The position numbers and the translations under genes are program-made. Shown here in pieces: positions 24,951 to 34,086 of a stretch of 64,000 nucleotides of DNA (position 1 is the stretch's first letter; the number at the start of each line of letters is the position of its first letter). The notes under the pieces were generated by a model. The model ran no database searches and was not told the origin of the DNA. It was given only the letters and a program-made list of their open reading frames with translations. The DNA comes from Streptomyces sp. NBC_01478 (GTDB lineage Bacteria > Actinomycetota > Actinomycetes > Streptomycetales > Streptomycetaceae), in NCBI RefSeq assembly GCF_036227225.1, contig NZ_CP109444.1, positions 9,405,501 to 9,469,500 on the forward strand, written 5' to 3'.

Positions 24951-26531
24951 TCAGCCGCGGAAGCCCAGCAGGCCGTGCAGCGTCGAACCGTGTGCCGTGC
25001 TCGTCGCCGCCTTCGCCGTGGTCAGCGGCTTCGGGTCCGGTGTCTTCTGGCACACCGCGTCGACCTCGCCACCGCTGCGCGGCACCTTGCCGTTGGTCAG
25101 ATACGTCGCGAGGTACTTGTCCAGGCAGGTGTTACCGCTCAGCGTGATGCCGTGGTTCCCGCCGCCTTCCTCGACCACGAAGCTGGAGTCGGCGAGGAGT
25201 TGGTGGACCGTCGCGCCGCCCTCGTACGGGGTCGCCGCGTCGTTCGTCGCCTGGAAGAGCAGCACCGGCGGCAGTTTGCCGTTGGCGATGTTGACCGGGT
25301 GCTCGGACTTCGTCGGCCAGAACGCGCACGGCGCGTTGTACCAGGCGTTGCTCCAGGCCATGAAGGGCGCTTTGTCATAGACCGCCCAGTTGTCCTTGCG
25401 CCACTGGTTCCAGTCGCGCGGCCAGGACGCGTCACGGCACTGCACCGACGTGTAGACGCTGTACCCGTTGTCCCCGGAGGCGTCGATCGCGGCGAAGTTG
25501 TCGTACGCCTCGACCAGCGGATCGACGTTCTTGTCGTTCACGTACGCCGCGAACGCCTCGGCGAGGTAGGGCCAGTAGCCGTTGTAGTACCCGCCCGGGA
25601 TGAAGGTGTCCTCCAGCTCGGAGGCGCCCACCTTCCCGCCGGCCGGCTTCTTGGCCAGCGCCTTCCGCATGGCGTACCACTTGGCCTCGATCCTGGCCGG
25701 GTCGGTGCCGAGCTTGTACGTGGAGTCGTACTTCGCGATCCACTCCATGAGCGCCCGCTGGCGGTCGTTGAAGGCGTAGTCCTGGCCGAGGTTGTCGTCG
25801 TACCAGACGCCCGTGGGATCGACGATGGAGTCCAGCACCAGGCGGCGCACGCGCTCCGGGTAGAGCTTGGCGTACACGGCGCCCAGGTAGGTGCCGTACG
25901 AGTAACCGAAGTAGTTGATCTTCTTCGCGCCGAGCGCCGCCCGGATCGAGTCCATGTCCCGCACGGCGCTGACGGTGTCGATGTACGGCAGCACGCTCGC
26001 GTACTTCTTGCCGCAGGCCGCCGCGTAGGACTTCGCGCGCGTGAGGTTGGCCTTCTCCAGCGCCGGGGTGCTCGGCACCGAGTCGGGGCGCACCGGGTTG
26101 AAGTAGCCGGGCTTGCAGTCGAGGGCGGGGGTGCTCTTGCCGACGCCGCGCGGGTCGAAGCCGATGACGTCGTACTGGGACGCCACCGCCTTGGGCAGCG
26201 AGGACGCGACGAAGCCCGCGAGGGTCAGTCCGCTGCCGCCGGGGCCGCCGGGGTTGACCAGCAGCGGGCCCTGGTACGTCTTCGCGGTGTGCGGGACGCG
26301 GGACAGGGCGAGCGTGATCTGCCTGCCGTGCGGGTTCGCGTGGTCGAGCGGCACCTTGACGCTCGCGCACTGGAGCGTCGGATAGTCGGTGGTGGCACAG
26401 CTCTTCCAACCGAGCTTCGCCGCCTGGACGGTGGTCGCGGAATGCGCGGTGCTCGCGTCGGCGGGGAGAGCGGTGACCGTCCCGGCCACGACGACGGCGG
26501 CACCGCACAGCACTGCTGCGCGTTTTCTCAT
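24951..26531 (-). CDS. Secreted alpha/beta hydrolase, tripeptidyl aminopeptidase-like
   Basis: A 526-residue exported hydrolase. A signal peptide MRKRAAVLCGAAVVVAGTV with ALPADAS cleavage around residue 26 is followed by a mature N-terminus. LLVNPGGPGGSG forms the oxyanion hole. The nucleophile is in YFGYSYGTYLGAVYA, and the C-terminal TAP-like domain has LLFQATNDAATPYEGG and the histidine in EGGGNHGITLS. Streptomyces relatives cleave N-terminal tripeptides from secreted proteins. ATG 26531 has GGGAGGACAC upstream. Confidence 0.9.
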   Translation of the reverse strand: MRKRAAVLCGAAVVVAGTVTALPADASTAHSATTVQAAKLGWKSCATTDYPTLQCASVKVPLDHANPHGRQITLALSRVPHTAKTYQGPLLVNPGGPGGSGLTLAGFVASSLPKAVASQYDVIGFDPRGVGKSTPALDCKPGYFNPVRPDSVPSTPALEKANLTRAKSYAAACGKKYASVLPYIDTVSAVRDMDSIRAALGAKKINYFGYSYGTYLGAVYAKLYPERVRRLVLDSIVDPTGVWYDDNLGQDYAFNDRQRALMEWIAKYDSTYKLGTDPARIEAKWYAMRKALAKKPAGGKVGASELEDTFIPGGYYNGYWPYLAEAFAAYVNDKNVDPLVEAYDNFAAIDASGDNGYSVYTSVQCRDASWPRDWNQWRKDNWAVYDKAPFMAWSNAWYNAPCAFWPTKSEHPVNIANGKLPPVLLFQATNDAATPYEGGATVHQLLADSSFVVEEGGGNHGITLSGNTCLDKYLATYLTNGKVPRSGGEVDAVCQKTPDPKPLTTAKAATSTAHGSTLHGLLGFRG

Positions 26532-26670
26532 GTGTCCTCCCAGGACGGAGAGGCGGCGGACCGCGGGTCTCGCGGTCGGTCCTCGCCGCATAGTCCCGAA
26601 AAGTCGGACCGGAAGAACCTGTTCGGCCGATACTTGACCCAATTGGGCCGCCGGATGCGCTCGAACGCCG

Positions 26671-27480
26671 TCAGATGAACGAGAGCTGCGTCGGCTCGCT
26701 CACCGGTTCCGCCGGCTCGGGAATCCGGCGCGGCATGCCCGCGCGCGCGGGACCGATGCCGTACTCCTGCGCCAGGTCGTGCACCTGACGGGTGATCCGG
26801 CGCTGGTACCACTTCGGGGCGTACGCGCCCTCCGCGTACAGCCGCTCGTAGCGGCGCACCAGATGCGGATGATGCTGCCCGAGCCAGGCCATGAACCACT
26901 CGCGGGCGCCGGGCCGCAGATGCAGCACCAGGGGAGTCACCGAGGTGGCCCCGGAGGCCGCGATCGCCCTTACGGTGGCGCGCCGTTGGGCCGGGTGGTC
27001 GCTCAGGAAGGGGATCACCGGGGCCATCAGGACGCCCACGTCGATGCCGTGCTCGGTCAGCGTGCGTACGGCGTCCAGGCGCCGCTCCGGGGAGGGCGTC
27101 CCGGGCTCCACCGTGCGCCACAGCGTCGGGTCGGTGAAGCCGACCGAGACCGAGATGCCGACCTCGGTGACCTCGGAGGCCTGCACCAGGAGGTCCAGGT
27201 CGCGCAGGATCAGCGTGCCCTTCGTGAGGATCGAGAAGGGGTTCGCGCAGGTCGCGCAGGTCGCCCAGGATGCCCGGCATCAGCCGGTAGCGGCCCTCCG
27301 CGCGCTGGTAGCAGTCGACGTTCGTGCCCATCGCTATGTGCTCGCCGAGCCAGCGCCGTGAGCCGAGCCGGCGGCGCAGCAGCTCCGGCGCGTTCATTTT
27401 GACCACGATCTGCGAGTCGAAGCCGAGGCCGGTGTCGAGGTCCAGATAGCTGTGCGACTTGCGGGCGAAGCAGTACACGC
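26671..27480 (-). pseudogene. C-terminal part of an Rv2578c-type radical SAM gene, split by an island and frameshifted
   Basis: The frame begins at the junction with CFARKSHSYLDLDTG, continues through MGTNVDCYQRAEGRYRLMPG, then shifts by +1 near 27,235-27,262. There a GACCTGCGC duplication is seen and the frame changes to FSILTKGTLILRD-type sequence. It continues normally (SVSVGFTDPTLWRTVEPGTPSPERR and later LHLRPGAREWFMAWLG) to the stop at 26671. The N-terminal part, with the start codon and most of the Fe-S motif, lies 8.2 kb away at 35706-35940. Confidence 0.85.
27472..27480. other. Left attachment core AGTACACGC
   Basis: This 9-bp sequence is identical to that at the right junction. Host sequence lies to the left (GCGGGCGAAGC) and island sequence to the right (AAGTACTGGACGC). 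Confidence 0.7.
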
Positions 27481-27539
27481 AAGTACTGGACGCAGGACGC
27501 CCGTGGTCCTGGTTGATCATTTCTGTTCTCTACGCAGAA

Positions 27540-27968
27540 CGATCGTCTGGGAGCCACGGGCTTGGTCAACGATACGACGTTGCTGCTGGACCTCGACGGA
27601 GTGTCCGTCATGCGGGTCGAGCGGCTTCAGTGCGGTGGGCGCCGGGTCCACCTGGCCACGGCGGACGCCTCGGCCCGGGCAGAGCGGGCTGGAGTTCGTC
27701 TGGCACAAGCGGCGCTGGTGGTGCCGTGAGACGGCCTGTCCACGACGGTCGTTCAGGGAGCAGATCGAGCAGATACCGGCCGGGGCCCGGATCACACCGT
27801 CGCCGACGTGCTGGCCTGGCTTTCCACCACGTCTCTGACCTGGAGGAAGGCCATCCGATACGTCGCCATCGACATGTCGGCCATCTACCGCTCCGCGATC
27901 CGCACCGGCCTGCCCGAGGCCACCGTCGTGGTCGATCACTTCCATGTGGTGCAGCTCGCGAACAAGAT
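27540..27968 (+). pseudogene. Decayed ISL3-family transposase
   Basis: Pieces of an ISL3 transposase appear in order but in different frames. They are LLLDLDGVSVMRVERL, then GLEFVWHKRRWWCRETACPRRSF (zinc-binding N-domain end), then DVLAWLSTTSLTWRKAIRYVAIDMSAIYRSAI and ATVVVDHFHVVQLANKM of the DDE domain. The segment with the first CPxCG pair is missing. After NKM the frame passes without a stop into a lysA fragment. Confidence 0.75.
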
Positions 27969-28512
27969 GCGCCCTGGGGACGAGGCCCTCGACCTGACCA
28001 CGCTGGCCCGCAGGGTACGCACCGAGCTCGCCGAGGCGTGCGCCGCGGCCCGGCTCCCCGTGCCGCGCCTGATCATCGAACCGGGGCGTGCGATCGCCGG
28101 CCCGGCAGGCATCGCGCTCCACCACGTGCTGGCCGTGAAGCGCACGGGCGACCAGCTGTTCGTCGCGGTGGACGGCGGCATGAGCGACAACCCGCGGCCG
28201 GCACTGTACGGCGTGCGGTACGCACCACGCCTCATCGGCCGGCACAGCACCGCCGACCCGGCCCGAGTGACCGTCGTGGGCCGGCACTGCGAGGCCGGAG
28301 ACATCCTGGCCGCCGAAGTCGAACTCCCCGACGACGTACGCCCGGGAGACCTGCTCGCCGTGCCGGTGTCCGGCGCCTACCACCTCTCCATGGCGTCCGG
28401 CTACAACCTGGTCGGCCGCCCACCGGTGGCCGCCGTACGCGACGGCCACGCCCGCCTCCTCGTACGCCGCGAGTCCCCGGACGACATCCGCAGCCGCGAT
28501 GTGGGCCTGTAA
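27969..28512 (+). pseudogene. C-terminal fragment of diaminopimelate decarboxylase (LysA) fused to the transposase remnant
   Basis: From about 27,969 the frame reads DEALDLTTLARRVRTELAEAC and then IEPGRAIAGPAGIALHHVLAVKR. VDGGMSDNPRPALYG (the conserved PLP-dependent decarboxylase motif) and SGAYHLSMASGYNLVGRP follow. This is the C-terminal 180 residues of LysA with an intact stop. The PLP-lysine half is absent, so the protein cannot decarboxylate. The ORF from 27808 would encode a transposase-LysA chimera of 234 residues. Confidence 0.8.
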
Positions 28513-28611
28513 CCTGCGGTGCTTCCTCGCCTACGAAGGCCAGGCGGACAGTCTTTGGAGACCTTCATCCAGCCCAGAAGCGGTCACGTTCCTGTGGACC
28601 GCGGAAGGGGT

Positions 28612-28965
28612 TCAACAGTGCTCCAGTTCCCCGATGCGGGCCACCGTCGCTCCACTCTTCGGGCACACCCACACTGCTGAGCTGACCACGATCGTCGCCG
28701 CCGGTGGATGCATGTCCGGGTGGGCCGGGCAGTGCGGCCGGACCGCCGGTGCGCCCTCGGACCACAGCGCCTCCACCGCCCATTCCTGGACCTGATCCGC
28801 GAGGCTCGCCAACTGCTCCGCCGCGGTCCACGCGTACGCGTTCCCGCCCGCCGACCAGGCCGTACGGCTCGGGGTTCTGCTGAAGAGCCCGCACGCCGGC
28901 GTCCTGGGCACCAGCACCGCCTTCATCCCTCTGACCCGCCGCACGAACACCATCAACACCATCAC
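28612..28965 (-). CDS. Hypothetical protein
   Basis: A 117-residue frame. The C-terminal half looks coding: EQLASLADQVQEWAVEALWSEG, then CPAHPDMHP and AVWVCPKSGATVARIGEL. I associate this Cys-Pro/His-Pro pattern with small Streptomyces hypothetical proteins of unknown function. The N-terminal third (MMVLMVFVRRVRG) looks unrelated, so the gene may be truncated at its 5' end by island rearrangement. I cannot assign a function. Confidence 0.4.
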   Translation of the reverse strand: MMVLMVFVRRVRGMKAVLVPRTPACGLFSRTPSRTAWSAGGNAYAWTAAEQLASLADQVQEWAVEALWSEGAPAVRPHCPAHPDMHPPAATIVVSSAVWVCPKSGATVARIGELEHC

Positions 28966-29431
28966 GAGGACATCAGGGGATCCCCCTGCCGCAAGCCAAC
29001 CGGGGACGGGTTCTCACCGAGCCCAGGCTATTCCGGTTGATGGATCATGAAGCCGGCGATCGTTTCCTTCGCCTCTTGGCCGAGAGCTTGCACCCGTTGC
29101 GCGGTGACGATGAGCCCGGCTTGCTCCAGCAGTTCGGAGATGCGATCCGCCGATCTTGGTCGCGGCGGTCTTCGCGGACGCCATTGCCTCGGTGTCCGCA
29201 GAGGCATCGGCCGAACCACTGCACCCGGGTCAGGGCAGCAACCGCGGGTACGGCGCCCGGAAACGGCAAGGGGGCCGCGCCGGGACCACCTCTCCGACGG
29301 TTGCTCTGACGGGTTCGGAGAGTGTGAGACGCCCACGGCAGGCCTTCCTGAGTTGTCCATCTACGCGTGGGTACCGTGCGCTCTTCGTATGGGTTGATCC
29401 TGCCAATCGGATGGGAATGATCGCGGCCATG
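28966..29431. other. 466-bp stretch without a recognisable gene
   Basis: On the minus strand 29028-29170 reads RISELLEQAGLIVTAQRVQALGQ then EAKETIAGF, which has protein-like composition. It is preceded by a frame change and has no credible start. It is probably a decayed gene; I do not recognise it. The rest shows no conserved frame. Confidence 0.35.
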
Positions 29432-30214
29432 TCACGCGGCGGTGGACGCCCCCACGACCAGGCACATGTAATCCATGCGGACCTCCCCGCCCTCCTCGGC
29501 ATCGAGGCAGGAGGCGACCTCGCGCAGAAGCCGTTGCCGCACCACCGAGGGCAGGACCAGGTGGCGGCTCTCGGTACCCAGCAGGTCGCAGAACTCCCGG
29601 GTGGTGAGCCGGTCCTGCCAGGGCACGGCGGTCCTCGTCACGTGCTGGAACCCGTGGGATCGCAGTTCCTCGGCATATCCGTCGAGGTCGGTCTCCGACA
29701 GGGACGTCCTGCCACCCGGCCCGGGGGGCAGGCCATCGGGCAGGACATTGGCGTAGACACGGTTGAAACTGGCGCTGTTGCGCAGTCTGTAGGAGCCGAA
29801 GTTCCAGGCGAGGAGGATCCGGCCGGCCGGGCGCAGGCACCGCGCCGCCTTGTCCGACCGCTCTCCGCTGTGCAGCCAGTGCCATGCCTGGCCGCATGCC
29901 ACCAGGTCGAACCGCCTGTTGCCGGGCTCCCACGTCTCGAAGGCGCCGACCTCGACGGCCAACCCGTTGGCCGAGGCGACGGCCGCCATCCGCGCATCCG
30001 GCTCGAGACCGGTGACCGTATGGCCGAGTGCCGCCAGGGTGACCCCGAGCTTGCCGGTGCCGCAACCGATGTCGAGCGCGGTGCCGGGTGGGTCGCCACC
30101 CAGGGCGGCCAGGGTCTCGGTGACGGCTTCGGCGGGGTAGCCAGGACGCAGCCGGTCGTAGTCGTGCGCGCGGGCGCCGAAACTGGTGGGCGCCCACACC
30201 GTCTGTTCCGTCAT
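29432..30214 (-). CDS. Class I SAM-dependent methyltransferase, last gene of the RiPP-type locus
   Basis: A 260-residue methyltransferase. SFGARAHDYDRLRPGYP is the usual N-terminus and ALDIGCGTGKLGVTLAALGHTVTGLEPD is motif I. FDLVACGQAWHWL and RCLRPAGRILLAWNFGSY are motifs II and III. It begins one base after the HTTM gene stop, with ATCGGAGGCTGAC as ribosome site, so it is part of the same transcript. It could methylate the peptide product (N- or C-terminus or a side chain); that role is inferred only from position. Confidence 0.85.
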   Translation of the reverse strand: MTEQTVWAPTSFGARAHDYDRLRPGYPAEAVTETLAALGGDPPGTALDIGCGTGKLGVTLAALGHTVTGLEPDARMAAVASANGLAVEVGAFETWEPGNRRFDLVACGQAWHWLHSGERSDKAARCLRPAGRILLAWNFGSYRLRNSASFNRVYANVLPDGLPPGPGGRTSLSETDLDGYAEELRSHGFQHVTRTAVPWQDRLTTREFCDLLGTESRHLVLPSVVRQRLLREVASCLDAEEGGEVRMDYMCLVVGASTAA

Positions 30215-30215
30215 G

Positions 30216-31157
30216 TCAGCCTCCGATCAGGGTCACGAACGTGTGCTGCGGAAGGAAGAGCACGTAGGCGCCCACCGAGGTGAGGCCGAAGGGCACGAGG
30301 CGTTTGGGCAGTAGCGTGGTGAAGGAGACGTGCGTGAGCAGACCGAGAAGTGCACCCGCAGGCCAGGTGGCGGGGAAGATCAGCAGGAGGGGGAGGACGG
30401 CCTCCACGGCGATCGTCGCCAGTGAGGGGAGGCGCCATCGGTGGGCGACGAGCGACGGGTCGGCGGTGGCGAAGCGGCGGGTGAACCAGTCGGGAAAGAA
30501 ATATTCGCGCGGTCCGCCGGGCAGGTCGTCGCGCACGGAGGCCAGTTGCTCGAACACCCTTTGCAGGGTGTACCCGCTGGTGAACTGGCGAGAGATGGCC
30601 TTGTGCCAGGCGCTGCTCCAGTACAGGTGGAACACCAGCACGACGGCGGCGGCCTGTGGCCAGGACGGTCGCCCTTCCCCGGGCACCCGTCGGGGATCGA
30701 AGAATGCGCCCGGGGACGGGGCGTCCAGCAGCGACTGCAGGCTCAGATAGGTGTCGGCCCCCCTGGCGAAGACGAACGGCAGGCACATCGCCCCCAGGAA
30801 CAGCGTGTTGAACTTGCGGTCCCAGGTGAACTCGAAGATGCACCAGGCGGACACGACTGCCGAGGCCAACGGGGTGAGCACACCCGCGAGCACGCACAGC
30901 ACCGCGAGGGCACGGGCGGCGTAGAAGACCCTGAAGGCCGTGGGGCTCAGCAGCAGCTTCACGGACATCTCGTCGTGCTCGTAGCGCCAGCGCTGCAGGG
31001 ACTTGGGGCCGAGGTCGAAGAACCGCGCCATGCCGAAGACGTGGTCGGCGGTGATCTTCCAGAGCAGAGCCGTTCCCAGGACCAGGCGGAAGAAGCACAG
31101 TGAGGGGCCGGCCGTCGTTCCGTGCACCGGGAACGCGGTGGGCAGCAGGTCATGCAC
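30216..31157 (-). CDS. HTTM-domain membrane protein (vitamin K-dependent carboxylase-like)
   Basis: A 313-residue integral membrane protein. LCFFRLVLGTALLWKITADH, ALAVLCVLAGVLTPLASAVVSAWC, FNTLFLGAMCLPFV, AAAVVLVFHLYWSSAWHKAISRQF and LATIAVEAVLPLLLIF give the HTTM pattern, including the HLYWSSAWHK helix with its histidine and lysine. HTTM is shared with vitamin K-dependent gamma-carboxylase, but bacterial members mostly have no known reaction. It starts with GTG inside the end of the preceding small gene (8-bp overlap), implying coupled translation. A modification or export/immunity role in the RiPP locus is possible. Confidence 0.8.
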   Translation of the reverse strand: MHDLLPTAFPVHGTTAGPSLCFFRLVLGTALLWKITADHVFGMARFFDLGPKSLQRWRYEHDEMSVKLLLSPTAFRVFYAARALAVLCVLAGVLTPLASAVVSAWCIFEFTWDRKFNTLFLGAMCLPFVFARGADTYLSLQSLLDAPSPGAFFDPRRVPGEGRPSWPQAAAVVLVFHLYWSSAWHKAISRQFTSGYTLQRVFEQLASVRDDLPGGPREYFFPDWFTRRFATADPSLVAHRWRLPSLATIAVEAVLPLLLIFPATWPAGALLGLLTHVSFTTLLPKRLVPFGLTSVGAYVLFLPQHTFVTLIGG

Positions 31158-31491
31158 GGAGGATCCTGCCGTTTCTGACCACGATCCTGATGTGGTCGAA
31201 GTGCGTCAGGATGACGCCCTCCCCCACGACGCGCCTGCCGTGCTCCTCGTTGAGGTAGCTCACCAGTGAGCCGAGTTCTTCCGGGGAGTTGAAGTAGTCC
31301 TGGCGCACCTCGTACTGCCACGGGTAGACCGGCTGCCCGTCGCGTACGTCGTGCAGCCGGACGCGGTAGGCACCGATGTTGGCGAACATCGGCCAGGAGC
31401 CGAACGCGCCCGGCTCAGTGCAGAATCCACGCCACACCAGCCAGCCCACCGCCCCGCAGCCGAGAACCGCTGCGGCGATGTCGTTGATCAC
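31150..31491 (-). CDS. Small membrane-anchored protein of the RiPP-type locus
   Basis: A 113-residue protein with an N-terminal hydrophobic segment (INDIAAAVLGCGAVGWLVWRGF), then GAFGSWPMFANIGAYRVRL and a charged soluble part. The W-P-M-F-A motif just after a membrane segment recalls periplasmic-side partners of HTTM proteins. GTG start with AAGGAGCCGTC upstream. It overlaps the HTTM gene by 8 bp, so the two likely form a complex. No family name can be given with confidence. Confidence 0.7.
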   Translation of the reverse strand: MINDIAAAVLGCGAVGWLVWRGFCTEPGAFGSWPMFANIGAYRVRLHDVRDGQPVYPWQYEVRQDYFNSPEELGSLVSYLNEEHGRRVVGEGVILTHFDHIRIVVRNGRILRA

Positions 31492-31521
31492 GACGGCTCC
31501 TTCGGTACGTGACGGGACGGG

Positions 31522-32109
31522 TCAAAGGACCATGGACGGCACGGGCCACCGGTCGATCCGGTACGGTGCCCACCAGTCGCGGCCGCCGAAGTCCAGAACG
31601 AGGTGCTCGGCGCGCAGCGCGGCCAGGACCTTGGGGTCGACGCCGTCCGCCCGCTGATCCTCCAGCAGGGTCACGGCCTGCACATACTCGGGCTGGATCA
31701 GATCGAACCGTTGCAATACTCCGTCCCGCCGGTCGCGGATCTGCACGAATCCGGGGCCGCGGCGCCACACGCAGCGGCCGACGTAGAACCGGGTCCTCCA
31801 CTCGGCGAGGCGCTCGACGGACCGGCCGCCGTCGAGCGAGACCGGGGGTTGAAGGTGGGTCAGGTGATGTGCCGTCAGGGCGGGATCGGCGCGGCGGCCG
31901 GCCCGTAGGTGCCAGCGCACCAGCAGACCCCGGCCGGTGGCGTTCCGGACGAAGTCCAGAGCGCGCAGATCGCGCGGGGTGGGGGAGCGCAGCGATACGG
32001 GCTCGTCGAGGGCGACGCACCGGATGCCGCGGCTGTACAGGTCGCTGACCTGCTCGCCGGAGAGCAGGCCGTCCGAGGCGGTGGACGGGGTCAGGAGATC
32101 GTCAGGCAT
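31522..32109 (-). CDS. DUF5825-like protein, RiPP-locus partner of the radical SAM enzyme
   Basis: A 195-residue protein containing SGEQVSDLYSRGIRCVALDEP, VRWHLRAGRR, YVGRCVWRRGPGFVQIRDRR and LVLDFGGRDWWAPYRIDRWPVPSMVL. From memory this resembles the DUF5825 family found beside RiPP-maturation radical SAM C-methyltransferases. The GPGFVQIRDRR segment suggests a small RRE-like or recognition fold, but this is a guess. Its ATG (GAGGAGCC upstream) overlaps the end of the radical SAM gene by 19 bp, implying equal expression and probably physical association. Confidence 0.65.
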   Translation of the reverse strand: MPDDLLTPSTASDGLLSGEQVSDLYSRGIRCVALDEPVSLRSPTPRDLRALDFVRNATGRGLLVRWHLRAGRRADPALTAHHLTHLQPPVSLDGGRSVERLAEWRTRFYVGRCVWRRGPGFVQIRDRRDGVLQRFDLIQPEYVQAVTLLEDQRADGVDPKVLAALRAEHLVLDFGGRDWWAPYRIDRWPVPSMVL

Positions 32110-34028
32110 GCGGGCTCCTCGGCCAGCTCCAGGGCCAGTTCAGGCCCGCCGGACTTCTGCGACTCACGTCGGATGCGGCACATCAACTGGTTCTCGTCCT
32201 CGGTCGCGACATGGAGGGCGCGACCGTCCTCGACGAAGATCAGCCCTTGGCGGCACCAGTCGGCGAGCAGGGCCTCGACACGGGGCTTGTCCCAGGCGTC
32301 GCTCCGCCGGGTTGCGCGGCCTACCAGCTGATCGAGGGATCTGGGGTCGTGCAGGGCATGGAACAACTCCACCTCGACCGGGTCGTCCAACGTCATGGAC
32401 CGCCAGGTGAAACCCGGCCGGGAGTTGACCAGTTCGATGCGGTCACCGAGATCGACGTAGGACAGGCGGCTGTGGACGTAGTTCTCGCTCCATTCCTGAA
32501 GGGCCTCGTCCAGGCGGTCGGCGACCGTGCTCTCGATGCCCCGGTCGTCGGTGTCGAACAGGTAGGCCAGGTCGGCCAGTTCGGTGTCCGGCAGGTCATA
32601 AATGAGCTCGTACTGCCAGTGCGGGCTGCGGTCGGCGAAGCCCAGCTCGGGGCGGTCGAAGTAGGGACTGAAACGCTCCAGCGCGATCCTGCCGGCTCCG
32701 GAGGAGGGGTGAAGGTGATGCAGGGCCGGAAGCTGCTCGATGACAGGCAGATAGTCGGCCTGCGTTTCACCCGGAAACCCGTACAGGTAGTTCCACGCCA
32801 CCGACAGTCCGTTGCTCTCGGCATCCCGGAGAAAGCGTACGTTGAGGGTGCCACTCACCCCCTTGTCCATGATTCCCAGCACGCGGGTGCTGAGGTTCTC
32901 GATGCCCGGCTGGACGCTGACCACTCCCGCCGCGCGCAACTGGGCGATCTGTGACAACTTCATGTTCGACTTGACCTCGTACTGGATACGCAGGTCGAAG
33001 GGCGCCTCGGCGATCTTGGCCAGGACGGAGTCGAGGTAGGACATCTCCAGAATGTTGTCAACGGCGTAGAAGTCCAGCACGCGGTGACGTCCGGCGAGCG
33101 TGAGAATCTCCTCCAGATAGGTGTGCGGACTCTTGCTGCGGAAGGTCATTGCCGACCCGTTGAGCCCGCAGAAGGTGCAGTGGTGCTTTTCACCCCACCA
33201 GCAGCCGCGTGCGCCTTCGACCACGAGCACGGGCTCGAACCAGGACTGCACGCGGGATCGCCGCATCCGGTCGAAGTAGGCGTCGTAGTCGGGCGACGGG
33301 ATCTCGCCCGGTGCCAGCAGGCGATCGGACAGCGGATTGCTCACACTCGTGTCGCCGTCGCGCCAGCACAGGCCGGGAACGCCGGAGATGTCCACCTTGT
33401 CGTCGGCGCCATCGGGGAGATGGGCCGCGACGAGTTGCGTAAATGTCCGCTCCCCCTCGCCGCGTACGGTGTAGTCGACGAAGTCGAAGTTGCGGTGCAG
33501 CGCTTCGCCCTGCGAGCCGTCACAGTTGGCGCCGCCCATGACGGTCTTCGTGGCCGGGGACAACTCCTTTATGCGCCGCAGCAGTGCGAGGGATGCCACG
33601 TTCTGCTGGAACGTCGAGGTCGCGCCCACGAGATCGGGTCCGTCGGCGACGATCCGCCGCGCGAGCGCGTCGATGAAGCCGGGGGCTGTCCGGTGTAGCC
33701 GCAGGCATGTCTCCATCTGCTCGGCGCTGATACGGTCCGCCATCTCGCGGGTGAATTCTTCGACCCGCCACGAGGTGTCGTCGTAGAGAGCGGAGGAGAA
33801 CACCCAGTCGCCGCATCCCATGAAATAGCTCTGCAGGGAGAAGAAGCCGAAGTCGACGGCACCGTATCCGCCTTGGTGATGCATCCAGTCCGCGAAGTCG
33901 ATGTTGGCGTACACGGTCTCCGTCTCAATCTCCGGAAACGTGGCCGCGATCTTTTTCGAGAGGATCCCGAGTGCGAGCGAGGGAGTTGCTATCGAGGCCC
34001 ACGGCATGCTGACCAGCGTGATCTTCAT
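32091..34028 (-). CDS. B12-dependent RiPP maturation radical SAM C-methyltransferase
   Basis: A 645-residue enzyme. The N-terminal cobalamin-binding domain (KITLVSMPWASIATPSLALG to about residue 200) includes VGATSTFQQNVASLALLRRIKE and VMGGANCDGSQGEAL. The radical SAM core has the iron-sulfur cysteines C276, C284 and C287 in GARGCWWGEKHHCTFCGLNG. It continues with YAVDNILEMSYLD and SVQPGIENLSTRVLGIMDKG. The C-terminal 150 residues are specific to the rSAM_ocin_1 / TIGR03975 type. Such enzymes methylate unactivated carbon atoms of precursor peptides. An SD of GGAGGG precedes the ATG. The candidate substrate gene lies 127 bp upstream. Confidence 0.9.
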   Translation of the reverse strand: MKITLVSMPWASIATPSLALGILSKKIAATFPEIETETVYANIDFADWMHHQGGYGAVDFGFFSLQSYFMGCGDWVFSSALYDDTSWRVEEFTREMADRISAEQMETCLRLHRTAPGFIDALARRIVADGPDLVGATSTFQQNVASLALLRRIKELSPATKTVMGGANCDGSQGEALHRNFDFVDYTVRGEGERTFTQLVAAHLPDGADDKVDISGVPGLCWRDGDTSVSNPLSDRLLAPGEIPSPDYDAYFDRMRRSRVQSWFEPVLVVEGARGCWWGEKHHCTFCGLNGSAMTFRSKSPHTYLEEILTLAGRHRVLDFYAVDNILEMSYLDSVLAKIAEAPFDLRIQYEVKSNMKLSQIAQLRAAGVVSVQPGIENLSTRVLGIMDKGVSGTLNVRFLRDAESNGLSVAWNYLYGFPGETQADYLPVIEQLPALHHLHPSSGAGRIALERFSPYFDRPELGFADRSPHWQYELIYDLPDTELADLAYLFDTDDRGIESTVADRLDEALQEWSENYVHSRLSYVDLGDRIELVNSRPGFTWRSMTLDDPVEVELFHALHDPRSLDQLVGRATRRSDAWDKPRVEALLADWCRQGLIFVEDGRALHVATEDENQLMCRIRRESQKSGGPELALELAEEPACLTIS

Positions 34029-34086
34029 ATGCCCTCCGGTGCGAGCCCGCGCTTCCGGAAATGCGGGGCGAGGCGTGATCGTTGAC

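Noticed and set aside
27808..28512. Functional diaminopimelate decarboxylase in the RiPP island
   Set aside because: The half with the PLP lysine is replaced by a transposase fragment, so decarboxylation is impossible.
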